Of a stretch of 64,000 nucleotides of DNA, positions 9,290 through 17,330 are shown piece by piece; position 1 is the first letter of the stretch, and every line of letters starts with the position of its first letter. The notes beneath the pieces were generated by a model that was not told where the DNA came from, ran no database searches, and worked only from the letters and a program-made list of their open reading frames with translations. Where the stretch lies: positions 22,532-86,531 of the forward strand of contig CAAHDT010000010.1 in the NCBI GenBank assembly GCA_900770525.1, in the 5' to 3' direction. A program made the position numbers and the translations under genes. This DNA is from Candidatus Gastranaerophilales bacterium (GTDB lineage: Bacteria > Cyanobacteriota > Vampirovibrionia > Gastranaerophilales > Gastranaerophilaceae).

Positions 9290-9317
9290 AGAAGGGCAGA
9301 TTTTTATCTGCCCTTCT
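9290..9317 (-). terminator. Terminator of the dnaJ-like gene
   Basis: An 11-bp perfect stem (9290-9300 with 9307-9317). On the minus strand it follows the dnaJ-like stop codon closely; the T tract is interrupted (TGTTCTTAATT). Confidence 0.65.
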
Positions 9318-9321
9318 TGTT

Positions 9322-10386
9322 TTATGAATTTGCAATTTGCCTATACAATTCAATTTGTTTATCTGTTAAGTTTTTAGGAATTACTATTTTAATTTTTGCA
9401 TTTAAGTTGCCATACCCACCGGCTTTTTTAGGTAAGCCTAAATTTTTCAGCCTTAACATTTGTCCTGACGAAGTTTTTGGCGGAATCTTTATTCCAATCG
9501 AACCGTGCAAAGTAGAAATCTCCTTTTTACAACCGAGAACAGCTTCCGGTGGTGTAATCTCAACTTCTTTTGTCAAATCTGCACCATCAACGTCGTATTC
9601 ACTATCCTTATAATGTAATACTAAATACAAGTCACCGACTCTGCCATAATTATCGGTCTTTCCTTCTCCTTTTAATCGAATTTTCTGACCGTCTTTTACT
9701 TCCGATGGTATTTTGACCTTGATAGACTTATTGATATTTTTTATACCGGTTCCGCCACAAGCTGTACAATATCCGCCATTTGGAGGGCATTCGGTACAAC
9801 GCTCCATTTCTGAAAAATTGACACTTACAGGTTTTTGGCTAAACACATCTTTGGCAGTAATGTTCAAGTTTTTAGTAATATCCAAATCAGCTTGAGGAGG
9901 TTGAGCGGATTGCGCTTTTCTTCTTCCGCGAGAGGTTGTTCGCTGACCGGCACCGGCATTCGCAAAGTCAAAACCACCAAAGTTCATGCCTCCCATACCA
10001 CCACGAGCAGCTCCTCCGCCCATCATGTCACCAAATAATGAACTAAAGAAATCAGAGAAACCTCCCATATCTTGTCCGTTAAAATTGAAGGACTGATAAG
10101 CTCCGCTTTGACCTCCACCAAAACCATATTGTTCAAAACCAGGAGGTGGTGTGTAACTTTGACCGCCTTGCCAATTTGCGCCCAAGCTATCATATCTTTG
10201 ACGTTTGTTTTTATCGCCTAATACTTCATAGGCTTCGTTTATATCTTTGAATTTTTTCTCAGCTTCCGGAGTTTTGTTTACGTCCGGATGATATTTACGA
10301 GCCAACTTTCTGTAAGCTGATTTAATTTCAGCCTCACTAGCCTCTCTTTTTACTCCCAATATATCATAATAATCTTTGTATTCCAT
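9322..10386 (-). CDS. DnaJ-like co-chaperone with reduced zinc finger
   Basis: A 354-residue J-domain protein that should stimulate the DnaK ATPase and deliver substrates. The J domain spans 1-70 with HPD at 33-35. A Gly/Phe/Met-rich linker follows (about 75-160). Classical DnaJ has four CxxCxGxG repeats binding two zinc ions; here there is only one four-Cys cluster, C-x2-C-x6-C-x2-C in ERCTECPPNGGYCTACGGTG near residue 193, enough for one zinc. The C-terminal substrate-binding region (VKDGQKIRLKGEGK, then TPPEAVLGCKKEI) is intact. It is thus between DnaJ and CbpA types. dnaK and grpE are not nearby. Divergent from the SEC-C gene. Confidence 0.88.
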   Translation of the reverse strand: MEYKDYYDILGVKREASEAEIKSAYRKLARKYHPDVNKTPEAEKKFKDINEAYEVLGDKNKRQRYDSLGANWQGGQSYTPPPGFEQYGFGGGQSGAYQSFNFNGQDMGGFSDFFSSLFGDMMGGGAARGGMGGMNFGGFDFANAGAGQRTTSRGRRKAQSAQPPQADLDITKNLNITAKDVFSQKPVSVNFSEMERCTECPPNGGYCTACGGTGIKNINKSIKVKIPSEVKDGQKIRLKGEGKTDNYGRVGDLYLVLHYKDSEYDVDGADLTKEVEITPPEAVLGCKKEISTLHGSIGIKIPPKTSSGQMLRLKNLGLPKKAGGYGNLNAKIKIVIPKNLTDKQIELYRQIANS

Positions 10387-10408
10387 ATTATCTCCAATGC
10401 GTATCTAC

Positions 10409-10430
10409 TTATATTATTATAATAATATAA
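10409..10430. promoter_or_regulatory. 22-bp perfect AT palindrome upstream of the dnaJ-like gene
   Basis: A self-complementary 22-base AT-only sequence lies 23 bases upstream of the dnaJ-like ATG in a divergent intergenic region. It could be an operator or simply the AT-rich core of the promoter; no matching repressor is in the window. Confidence 0.35.
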
Positions 10431-10568
10431 AATTTCTCAATTAAAGGATTTATTAATCTTTTTATAATTATTTACATTTTACCCAACCTTGATTCTACCT
10501 TGTCAGCTATTGAGTTTTTTCCCTATTTAATGTAACCTTTATATATAAAAGAAATAGGGGAGAGTAAA

Positions 10569-11867
10569 ATGCCGGTATTAGAGAATTCACAGCAAATTAA
10601 TGACATTATAAAAGCAATAGCAATGTTTATTCAAACAGATGATGAAGTTAAGCCAGATTTTCAGGAATACGTTAAAACAATTGGTGTAACACCTGCTTCA
10701 GCTGCAAACTTTCAGTCAGCATGTTTTAATTATATTTTCGAAAGAAACTTAGGAGAAGAAAGAAAAAGTATCCTAAGTTTGTATCTTGAAAAAGCGACAC
10801 TGAAAGCACCTGAAAAGAAAATTGTTAAAGCTTTATTAAAATCAATGTCATCAGTTTTTGAAATTAAAAAAGTTTTGAAAAATGGATTTGAATTATATAA
10901 CATTATCAACGAAAAAACTTATGAAGTAACATCGTTAATCAAAATGACTAATTTTAGAGGTTTGGGAGCCGGACAATATGTAGTTGCAAGAATTTTTGAA
11001 CTTGAAGACACACACTACTTGCTTGAAATTTCCGGAGTATTGCCAACAACCAAAAGAGATGATGCTTACAGATTTTCAGTTGCAAAAATCATCCAAAACC
11101 CTGAACTTGTTTATCTTGACAACCCTGAAAAACAAGCTGAAATAGAAGAGGATGTCAAAAATATTTATGAAAAATTTATGGAATTTTTCGGCAAAGATGA
11201 AATTTTAACAACAAATAAATATGCAGATGAAATTATCGGAATGTTCAATGATTACGCAGAAGACGGCACAAAAGAAGATTTTCAAGACAAATTGCAAGAA
11301 CCTGAAACATACAAATTCTTCAATGTTTCTGAATTTAACAACTCATATGATAACTTCTTGGAAAACTCTTTAGGTGGATTTTCATCACACAAAGAAACTT
11401 ACGATGTAGGTATAATCTATGACAAAGATTTTGGAATGTACGCTGTTCCATTCTGGGGGACATTTAACAAGATTTTCGAAGCAAAAAATCCAGCTGATAT
11501 TGAAAATTATGAGAAATGTATTCAATACTTTTTAACAAATGATAAATTTTCAGCGAACTTAATCAAACGAGCAGCGAAAAAACATAAAAACTTCCTTGCA
11601 GTTATAAATGGGTTGGATAAAACTGAATACACGTTGAAAGAACTTCTTGAAAAATACAAATCAAGATATCTTGAACAAAAAGTATTTTCATCAACAACAG
11701 TTCTTTATAAATCAAAAGCTTTTGCAAGCACATTAGGATTAATCGAAGAGGAAGAAGAAAAACCAAAACTTCCGGAAGATATTGATGTTTCAAAAATAGG
11801 AAGAAATGATCCTTGTCCTTGCGGCAGTGGCAAAAAATTCAAAAAATGCTGCGGAGCAAATTTGTAA
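10569..11867 (+). CDS. SEC-C motif protein
   Basis: A 432-residue protein ending in GRNDPCPCGSGKKFKKCCGA, the SEC-C zinc-binding motif (CxC...CC) first described at the C-terminus of SecA and also found on many unrelated proteins. The first 400 residues are acidic, mostly helical by eye and not recognised; there is no SecA ATPase region. The start follows GGGGAGAG 7 bases upstream. It stands alone between divergent dnaJ-like and convergent clpB-like genes. The placement amid chaperones suggests, but does not prove, a role in protein quality control. Confidence 0.8.
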   Translation: MPVLENSQQINDIIKAIAMFIQTDDEVKPDFQEYVKTIGVTPASAANFQSACFNYIFERNLGEERKSILSLYLEKATLKAPEKKIVKALLKSMSSVFEIKKVLKNGFELYNIINEKTYEVTSLIKMTNFRGLGAGQYVVARIFELEDTHYLLEISGVLPTTKRDDAYRFSVAKIIQNPELVYLDNPEKQAEIEEDVKNIYEKFMEFFGKDEILTTNKYADEIIGMFNDYAEDGTKEDFQDKLQEPETYKFFNVSEFNNSYDNFLENSLGGFSSHKETYDVGIIYDKDFGMYAVPFWGTFNKIFEAKNPADIENYEKCIQYFLTNDKFSANLIKRAAKKHKNFLAVINGLDKTEYTLKELLEKYKSRYLEQKVFSSTTVLYKSKAFASTLGLIEEEEEKPKLPEDIDVSKIGRNDPCPCGSGKKFKKCCGANL

Positions 11868-11889
11868 TAATAAAATATAATCAAATAAT

Positions 11890-11917
11890 AAAAGCCACTT
11901 TTCACAAGTGGCTTTTT
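11890..11917. terminator. Bidirectional terminator between SEC-C gene and clpB-like gene
   Basis: A hairpin with AAAAGCCACTT paired to AAGTGGCTTTT around a 5-base loop; A-rich left and T-rich right flanks suit both convergent genes. Confidence 0.85.
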
Positions 11918-11919
11918 GG

Positions 11920-14619
11920 TTACAAATTTCCCGTTAAGGCTGATTTTTCAAATGTCAAATTTCCGTTAGGACAATCAATTAATATTTTATCATCACGTTT
12001 AAATTTATTCTCTAAAATCATTGTAGACAACGGAATTTCAATTTCTTTTCTAATAACACGTCTAAGAGGTCTTGCGCCATATAGTGGTTCATAACCTTCA
12101 CTTGCAAGGAATTTCTTAGCCTTATCAGTTATTTCAAACTCCATACCTTGTTCTTCAACTCGTTTCTTCAAAGAAGCTGTTTGAATTTCAACTATTTTAG
12201 CCAAATCTTCTTCACTCAACGGTTTAAACGTAATAATATCATCAATTCTATTGATAAATTCAGGCTTAAATTTTGATTTTAAAAGTTGATTTACTTGGTT
12301 TCTACGTTCATCAAAACTCAAGTTTTCATCCAAAAGAATTTCACTTCCGATATTACTTGTCATTATGATAACCGTATTTTTAAAATCAATTAGCTTTCCT
12401 TGTCCATCGCTCAAACGTCCGTCATCAAACATCTGTAGCATAATATTGAATATGTCTGAATGCGCCTTTTCAATTTCATCAAAAAGTACAACGGAATAAG
12501 GTTTTCTGCGAACAGCTTCCGTCAACTGTCCACCTTCTTCATATCCGACATAACCTGCTGTTGCACCGGTCAATCTGGATATAGATTGCTTTTCCATAAA
12601 CTCACTCATATCAATACGTATCAGTGCATCTTCATCATTAAACAAAAATTCTGCAAGTGTTTTGGCAAGTTCAGTTTTACCGACACCGGTTGGTCCAAGA
12701 AATAGGAATGAACCGATTGGACGTTTACTATCGCGTAAACCTGAGCGAGAAAGTCTTATCGCATTTGCAAGTTTATGAACAGCCTCATCTTGCCCGATAA
12801 GTCGTTTATGCATATAGCCTTCCATTCCTAACAATTTTTCTGATTCGTTTTCAACAAGTCTTGTTGTCGGAATTCCTGTCCATTTCGCAACTATTGCTGA
12901 AATATCATCTGCATCCAAATATTCTTTCAAAAGATGTTTTTTAGATTTATCTTCTTGTAGTTGTTTTAATTTTTCTTCCATCAAGAGCATGTCTTTGTAT
13001 TTTTCTTCTAAAGAAGTAGTCAGTTCGCCCTTCTTTTTGGCAATTTCAATTTGAGAATGTAAAATTTCTAAATTCTTCTTTATTGTGGTAATTGATGCGA
13101 TTATTTTTTTCTCTTTTTCCCATTGGGATTTCAATTTAGTGATTTTAACTTCTAAAGAATCGATTTTCTTGGAAATTTTTACTATTTTGGCATCTGCCTC
13201 TTTGGTGTGTTCTTCGTTTAAGTTATTTCTTTCTAACTCAAGTTGAAGTTTTTCTCTTGTATACATATCAATTTCTTCAGGCATTGTATCGATATTCATT
13301 CTTAGAGAAGATGCGGCTTCATCAATCAAATCGATAGCCTTGTCCGGTAAAAATCTGTCAGCAATATAACGATGTGAAAGTTTTACAGCCTGAACAATTG
13401 CCTCATCAAGAATTTTTATCCCGTGGAATACTTCATAATTATTTTTTAAACCTCTCAGGATACTGATTGCAACATCAATAGACGGTTCAGCTACAATGAC
13501 CGGTTGAAATCTTCTCTCTAAAGCTTTGTCTTTTTCAATATATTTTTTATATTCATCAAGCGTTGTTGCTCCGATAACCCTGATGTTCCCTCTTGCAAGC
13601 ATTGGTTTTAAGATATTTCCCGCATCAACCGAACCTTCTGATGCTCCCATTCCCATAATAGTATGGATTTCATCAATAAACAGCATTAAATCATCAGTTT
13701 TAGCCTCAATTTCTTTTAGAACTTTCTTTAATCTGTCTTCAAATTCTCCTCGGTAAGAAGCACCCGCCAGTAATGCCCCTAAATCCAGTGACAAAATTTT
13801 ATCGTTTTTTAAACTTTCAGGAACATCTCCGGACACTATTCTCTGTGCCAACCCTTCTATTACGGCAGTCTTACCAACCCCAGGTTCACCAACAATAACA
13901 GGATTATTTTTAGAGCGTCTGTTTAAAATCTGGATTACACGGCGAATTTCGTCATCTCGTCCGATTACCGGATCAAGTTTGCTTTCTTTAGCTATTTGAG
14001 TTAAATCGGATGTATATTTTTCAAGAGCAGATTTTTCTTTATCCTCTTTTGCGGAATTATTAACACTCATATCAGATTTTTGAGAGTGCGAATTACTTTG
14101 CACGTTTGACGAGCTTTCATTATCTATAGCTGAAGAATTTTTCCCTCTTGAAACAGGTTTTCCGTCAATAATATCAACTCGCTCAATTTTTCCAACTTCG
14201 TCCCTCATTTTTTGGTACAATTCGTACAACTGAATGCTATATTGTCCAAAAATGTAACGCATTAAATTGTTATTAGACTTAAACAGTGCAAGCAGAATGT
14301 ACTCAATACCAACAACGTCATCTTTGTATTTTAATCCTTCTTTTTCTGCATCCTCAATAAGTTTTATTGTTGCAGGTGATAACGGAGTGTCAGTATACTT
14401 TGAATGTTCTCCGGGATTACGTGGAATACTGTTGTTAAAATCTCGAATTAACCTTGGGTTATCTAACCCAATATTAGATAAATACAACTTAGGCAAGTCA
14501 TTTTCATCCATAAACAGAGCAAGCATTATATGCTCCGGTTCTACAAACTTGTAATCCCTTGCATATGCGATAGTTTTCGCCGAATGAATGATATATTGCA
14601 AATGTTCTGTAAGTTGCAC
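11920..14619 (-). CDS. Second ClpB-type AAA+ disaggregase
   Basis: An 899-residue Hsp100 protein with the ClpB plan: N-terminal Clp repeat domain (1-150), a Ser/Asn-rich linker unlike that of clpB (about 155-200), AAA1 with GEPGVGKT near 248, a coiled-coil M domain (about 430-570) and AAA2 with GPTGVGKTE near 640. It is clearly paralogous to the clpB at 4188-6788 but has a diverged N domain and linker, so client choice may differ. The start is GTG at 14619 with GGAGG 7 bases upstream. The presence of an M domain and no ClpP-binding loop that I can see argue for a disaggregase rather than a ClpA/ClpC unfoldase. Confidence 0.88.
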   Translation of the reverse strand: MQLTEHLQYIIHSAKTIAYARDYKFVEPEHIMLALFMDENDLPKLYLSNIGLDNPRLIRDFNNSIPRNPGEHSKYTDTPLSPATIKLIEDAEKEGLKYKDDVVGIEYILLALFKSNNNLMRYIFGQYSIQLYELYQKMRDEVGKIERVDIIDGKPVSRGKNSSAIDNESSSNVQSNSHSQKSDMSVNNSAKEDKEKSALEKYTSDLTQIAKESKLDPVIGRDDEIRRVIQILNRRSKNNPVIVGEPGVGKTAVIEGLAQRIVSGDVPESLKNDKILSLDLGALLAGASYRGEFEDRLKKVLKEIEAKTDDLMLFIDEIHTIMGMGASEGSVDAGNILKPMLARGNIRVIGATTLDEYKKYIEKDKALERRFQPVIVAEPSIDVAISILRGLKNNYEVFHGIKILDEAIVQAVKLSHRYIADRFLPDKAIDLIDEAASSLRMNIDTMPEEIDMYTREKLQLELERNNLNEEHTKEADAKIVKISKKIDSLEVKITKLKSQWEKEKKIIASITTIKKNLEILHSQIEIAKKKGELTTSLEEKYKDMLLMEEKLKQLQEDKSKKHLLKEYLDADDISAIVAKWTGIPTTRLVENESEKLLGMEGYMHKRLIGQDEAVHKLANAIRLSRSGLRDSKRPIGSFLFLGPTGVGKTELAKTLAEFLFNDEDALIRIDMSEFMEKQSISRLTGATAGYVGYEEGGQLTEAVRRKPYSVVLFDEIEKAHSDIFNIMLQMFDDGRLSDGQGKLIDFKNTVIIMTSNIGSEILLDENLSFDERRNQVNQLLKSKFKPEFINRIDDIITFKPLSEEDLAKIVEIQTASLKKRVEEQGMEFEITDKAKKFLASEGYEPLYGARPLRRVIRKEIEIPLSTMILENKFKRDDKILIDCPNGNLTFEKSALTGNL

Positions 14620-14687
14620 GCTGTTACCTCCGATATACTAATTTTATTCTAAATATATCACCGTCAACGGCTTTTAACCTCATTTAA

Positions 14688-15815
14688 TTATACTAACTTC
14701 GCAATATAATCTATTGTTTTTTCTCGAACAATTTTATCAACTTCAAAAATCTCATCAATTGTTGGATTTTTGATAATATCATGTTCATCCAGCATTTTTT
14801 TCGTTATTTCGTATATTTGATATAACTTGATTTTACCATCTAAAAAGGCAAAAACAGCCTCTTCGTTTGCTGCATTCAGGCAAACAGTAGCCGTTCCACC
14901 TTGTTTACCTGCCCAATAGGCAAGTTTCACTGTCGGGAATTTTTCAAAATCAGGTTTTTCAAAATCTAATCTTGCAATTTCTGCAAAACTGAATGAATGC
15001 GACTTAATTCCCTCAAATCTTTCAGGATATGTTATTGCATATTGAATAGGAATATGCATACTTGGTAAACCAAGTTGGGCAATAACGCTTCCGTCTTTAT
15101 ATTCTATTGCTGAATGCACAATACTTTGTGGATGAACAACAACTTCAATGTTATCATAATCAAATCCAAAAAGATGATGTGCTTCAATTATCTCTAAACC
15201 TTTATTCATTAGTGTTGCACTGTCAACAGTAATTTTCTTGCCCATATTCCATCTGGGATGATGAAGAGTTTCTTCAACAGTAGCCTTTTTCATATCATCA
15301 ACACTCTTATGTAAAAACGGCCCGCCACTAGCTGTAATAATTAGCTTATCTACTTGGTTAATATCTTTTATGCACTGGTGGATAGCGCAATGTTCACTAT
15401 CAACAGGGACAATTTTTACACCGTGCTCTTTTGCTTTTTTCATGACAATATCGCCAGCCATTACAAGAGTTTCCTTGTTCGCTAGAGCAATATCAATTCC
15501 GTTTTCAATAGCTTTTAGAGTAGGTCTTAAGCCGACACGACCGGAACATGCTACCAAAATAATATCATTTTCTTTGTTAGTTGCGATATCATCCAGACTA
15601 GCCAGAGTTTTTGCCCCTGCTACTGAAATAGGTTTTGCTGCGTAAACAAATTTGGGATGAAATTTCTCAGCTTGTTTTTTCAGTAAATCTACATTATTAC
15701 CACCAGCTAACGCTAGAATTTCAAATTTATCTGCTAATTTTTCTATAACTTCCAAGGCTTGAGTACCGATAGAACCGGTTGAGCCAATAATACTAATTTT
15801 TCTCTTCTTATCCAT
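14688..15815 (-). CDS. dxr: 1-deoxy-D-xylulose 5-phosphate reductoisomerase
   Basis: A 375-residue enzyme that converts DXP to 2-C-methyl-D-erythritol 4-phosphate with NADPH, the committed step of the MEP isoprenoid pathway. The N-terminal nucleotide-binding signature ISIIGSTGSIGTQALEV is at 8-24; the metal/substrate segment VDSEHCAIHQC near 147 and the ASGGPF and HPRWNMGKKITVDSATLMNKGLE blocks are all intact. Length is slightly short of the usual 390-400. There is no Shine-Dalgarno; a consensus TATAAT sits exactly 6 bases before the ATG. It would supply the isoprenoid tail of the quinone made by MenG. Confidence 0.95.
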   Translation of the reverse strand: MDKKRKISIIGSTGSIGTQALEVIEKLADKFEILALAGGNNVDLLKKQAEKFHPKFVYAAKPISVAGAKTLASLDDIATNKENDIILVACSGRVGLRPTLKAIENGIDIALANKETLVMAGDIVMKKAKEHGVKIVPVDSEHCAIHQCIKDINQVDKLIITASGGPFLHKSVDDMKKATVEETLHHPRWNMGKKITVDSATLMNKGLEIIEAHHLFGFDYDNIEVVVHPQSIVHSAIEYKDGSVIAQLGLPSMHIPIQYAITYPERFEGIKSHSFSFAEIARLDFEKPDFEKFPTVKLAYWAGKQGGTATVCLNAANEEAVFAFLDGKIKLYQIYEITKKMLDEHDIIKNPTIDEIFEVDKIVREKTIDYIAKLV

Positions 15816-15821
15816 ATCTTG

Positions 15822-15827
15822 ATTATA
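15822..15827 (-). promoter_or_regulatory. -10 box of dxr, leaderless spacing
   Basis: A perfect TATAAT on the minus strand, 6 bases from the dxr ATG, with no ribosome-binding site between. Transcription would begin at or next to the A of the start codon. Confidence 0.55.
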
Positions 15828-15871
15828 CCATAAAAACTTTTTACTTGATTAGAGTTCTTAACCCTGCTATT

Positions 15872-15907
15872 AAAAAAGCTGACTACTCTTTTAGTAATCA
15901 GCTTTTT
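15872..15907 (-). terminator. Terminator of rpsT
   Basis: AAAAAGCTGA...TCAGCTTTTT hairpin with one mismatched pair in the upper stem, just downstream of the rpsT stop; the minus-strand read ends in a T run. Confidence 0.8.
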
Positions 15908-15925
15908 AGAACTTTTGGCTCAAAA

Positions 15926-16198
15926 CTATTTTGCAGCTTGAATTCTTTTAACTGCAAGAACAAGTCTTGATTTTTTTCTAGCTGCTGTGTTTTTGTGCAA
16001 AACACCTTTGCTTACTGCTTTATCGCATAATTGATATGCTCTAGAAATAGCAGTATTTAATGCTTCAGTATCTTCACCTTTTGCCAATTCAAGAACCTTT
16101 TTCAAAGCAGTCTTGATTGAAGTTTTGAATGCAACATTTCTTACTCTGTTTCTTTCAGCAATAAGAACTCTTTTTTTAGCAGATTTAATATTAGCCAT
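15926..16198 (-). CDS. rpsT: 30S ribosomal protein bS20
   Basis: A 90-residue Ala/Lys/Arg-rich protein starting MANIKSAKKRVLIAERN, with the family block KGVLHKNTAARKKSRL near 63-78. It binds 16S rRNA helices at the bottom of the small subunit. The start follows GGAAAGG about 9 bases upstream. A short leader with two hairpins precedes it. Single-gene transcript with its own promoter and terminator. Confidence 0.97.
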   Translation of the reverse strand: MANIKSAKKRVLIAERNRVRNVAFKTSIKTALKKVLELAKGEDTEALNTAISRAYQLCDKAVSKGVLHKNTAARKKSRLVLAVKRIQAAK

Positions 16199-16221
16199 TG
16201 TTTTTTACCTTTCCTATTTTT

Positions 16222-16260
16222 GGCACTTAATGACTGTGCCGTACTCGAGGATGTGAGTAC
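16222..16260 (-). promoter_or_regulatory. Structured 5' leader of rpsT
   Basis: On the minus strand two adjacent hairpins occur between promoter and RBS: GTACTC/GAGTAC (16241-16260) and GGCAC/GTGCC (16222-16240). bS20 autoregulates in other bacteria, so this may be a binding site for S20; that is inference. A -10 like TAAAAT and a -35 like TTGCAA lie just upstream. Confidence 0.4.
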
Positions 16261-16310
16261 CTTTATTTTATACAATAAAAATCTTTTTGCAAGATAAGTA
16301 TTAAGAGTTT

Positions 16311-17276
16311 TTAAAATTTTAAAAGAACTTTCAAAACATCTTTTTGCTTGTTTTTTTCAAAAGCGTCTATAGCGTCATCAACGTCATATTCAGCAGAAAT
16401 CAATGGAGAAAAATCGATTTTTTCAGATTTCAACAATCTTAGTGCCGCTGGAAACTGTCCGCATCTTGAGCCGAGTACAGTAATTTCATCAATTACAATC
16501 GGGGCAAGATTAAATTCTTTAGATGCTGCAACTGTACTTTTCAGGACTAGAACTCCGCGAGGTTTTGTTAGTGCTAACGCTGTTTCAAAACCTGAAATAG
16601 AACCTGTAGCCTCTACAACTACATCATATTTCTTTTCTATTTTTAAATCTTGTAACAAACAAGTTTCAACCCCTTGAGCTTTTGCAATATCAAGTTTGTT
16701 TTGATGTTTTCCGACAAGCATAACGTCAATATTTTCAGCATTCAATGTCAATGCGGTAATAAGCCCTAGCTTACCATCTCCTAAAACGATTACTTTTTCA
16801 AACGGTTTTATATGCAACTGTTCAGTGATTTCGCACGCTGCTGCCAAAGGTTCTACAAATACAGCCTGTTTGTCGGGAACATTTTGAGGAACTTCAAACA
16901 AAACTTCAAGCGGCATTGTGAAATATTCAGCAAAACATCCGTCTTTTCTCCATATACCTAAAGTGTGTCTATCAGGACAGTGTCTATATAACTTTTCGGC
17001 GCAATATGGACAATCCGGTTTTTTGCAACCATAGCTGATTTCTGCGACAACTCTTTTCCCAAGTAAAGACTGGTCTTCATCATTTATTTCCTCAACAATG
17101 CCAACTGCTTCGTGTCCTAAAATGCCTTTATAGCCCATGTAACCTTTTGTTATCTCAAAATCAGTATTACAAATTCCGGCTAAAGTAACCCTAACAAGAG
17201 CTTCTCCTTTTTGTGGCACCGGTTTTGGATAATTATTATCTAACTTTAAACCTTCATCAAATACAACAGCTTTCAT
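16311..17276 (-). CDS. Zinc-dependent medium-chain alcohol dehydrogenase
   Basis: A 321-residue member of the MDR/GroES-like alcohol dehydrogenase family. Catalytic zinc ligands are visible as Cys in GICNTDFE (about 36), GHE (about 54) and FVEPLAAA (about 145). The structural-zinc lobe has four Cys in CKKPDCPYCAEKLYRHC (about 84-100). The Rossmann loop is VLGDGKLGL near 169, a GxGxxG variant with Asp. The start follows GGAG. It lies 54 bases after the surface-sugar operon on the same strand, so its substrate may be a sugar or polyol, but the sequence does not fix this. Confidence 0.85.
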   Translation of the reverse strand: MKAVVFDEGLKLDNNYPKPVPQKGEALVRVTLAGICNTDFEITKGYMGYKGILGHEAVGIVEEINDEDQSLLGKRVVAEISYGCKKPDCPYCAEKLYRHCPDRHTLGIWRKDGCFAEYFTMPLEVLFEVPQNVPDKQAVFVEPLAAACEITEQLHIKPFEKVIVLGDGKLGLITALTLNAENIDVMLVGKHQNKLDIAKAQGVETCLLQDLKIEKKYDVVVEATGSISGFETALALTKPRGVLVLKSTVAASKEFNLAPIVIDEITVLGSRCGQFPAALRLLKSEKIDFSPLISAEYDVDDAIDAFEKNKQKDVLKVLLKF

Positions 17277-17330
17277 TATACTCTCCTTTTCTGAACAAAA
17301 AAATTATAACATAAAAGCCGAAAAGAAAAA

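Noticed and set aside
9188..9613. 141-residue plus-strand ORF across the end of the dnaJ-like gene
   Set aside because: It overlaps the dnaJ-like gene on the opposite strand, has no RBS and its sequence is the usual Phe/Ser-rich antisense shadow.
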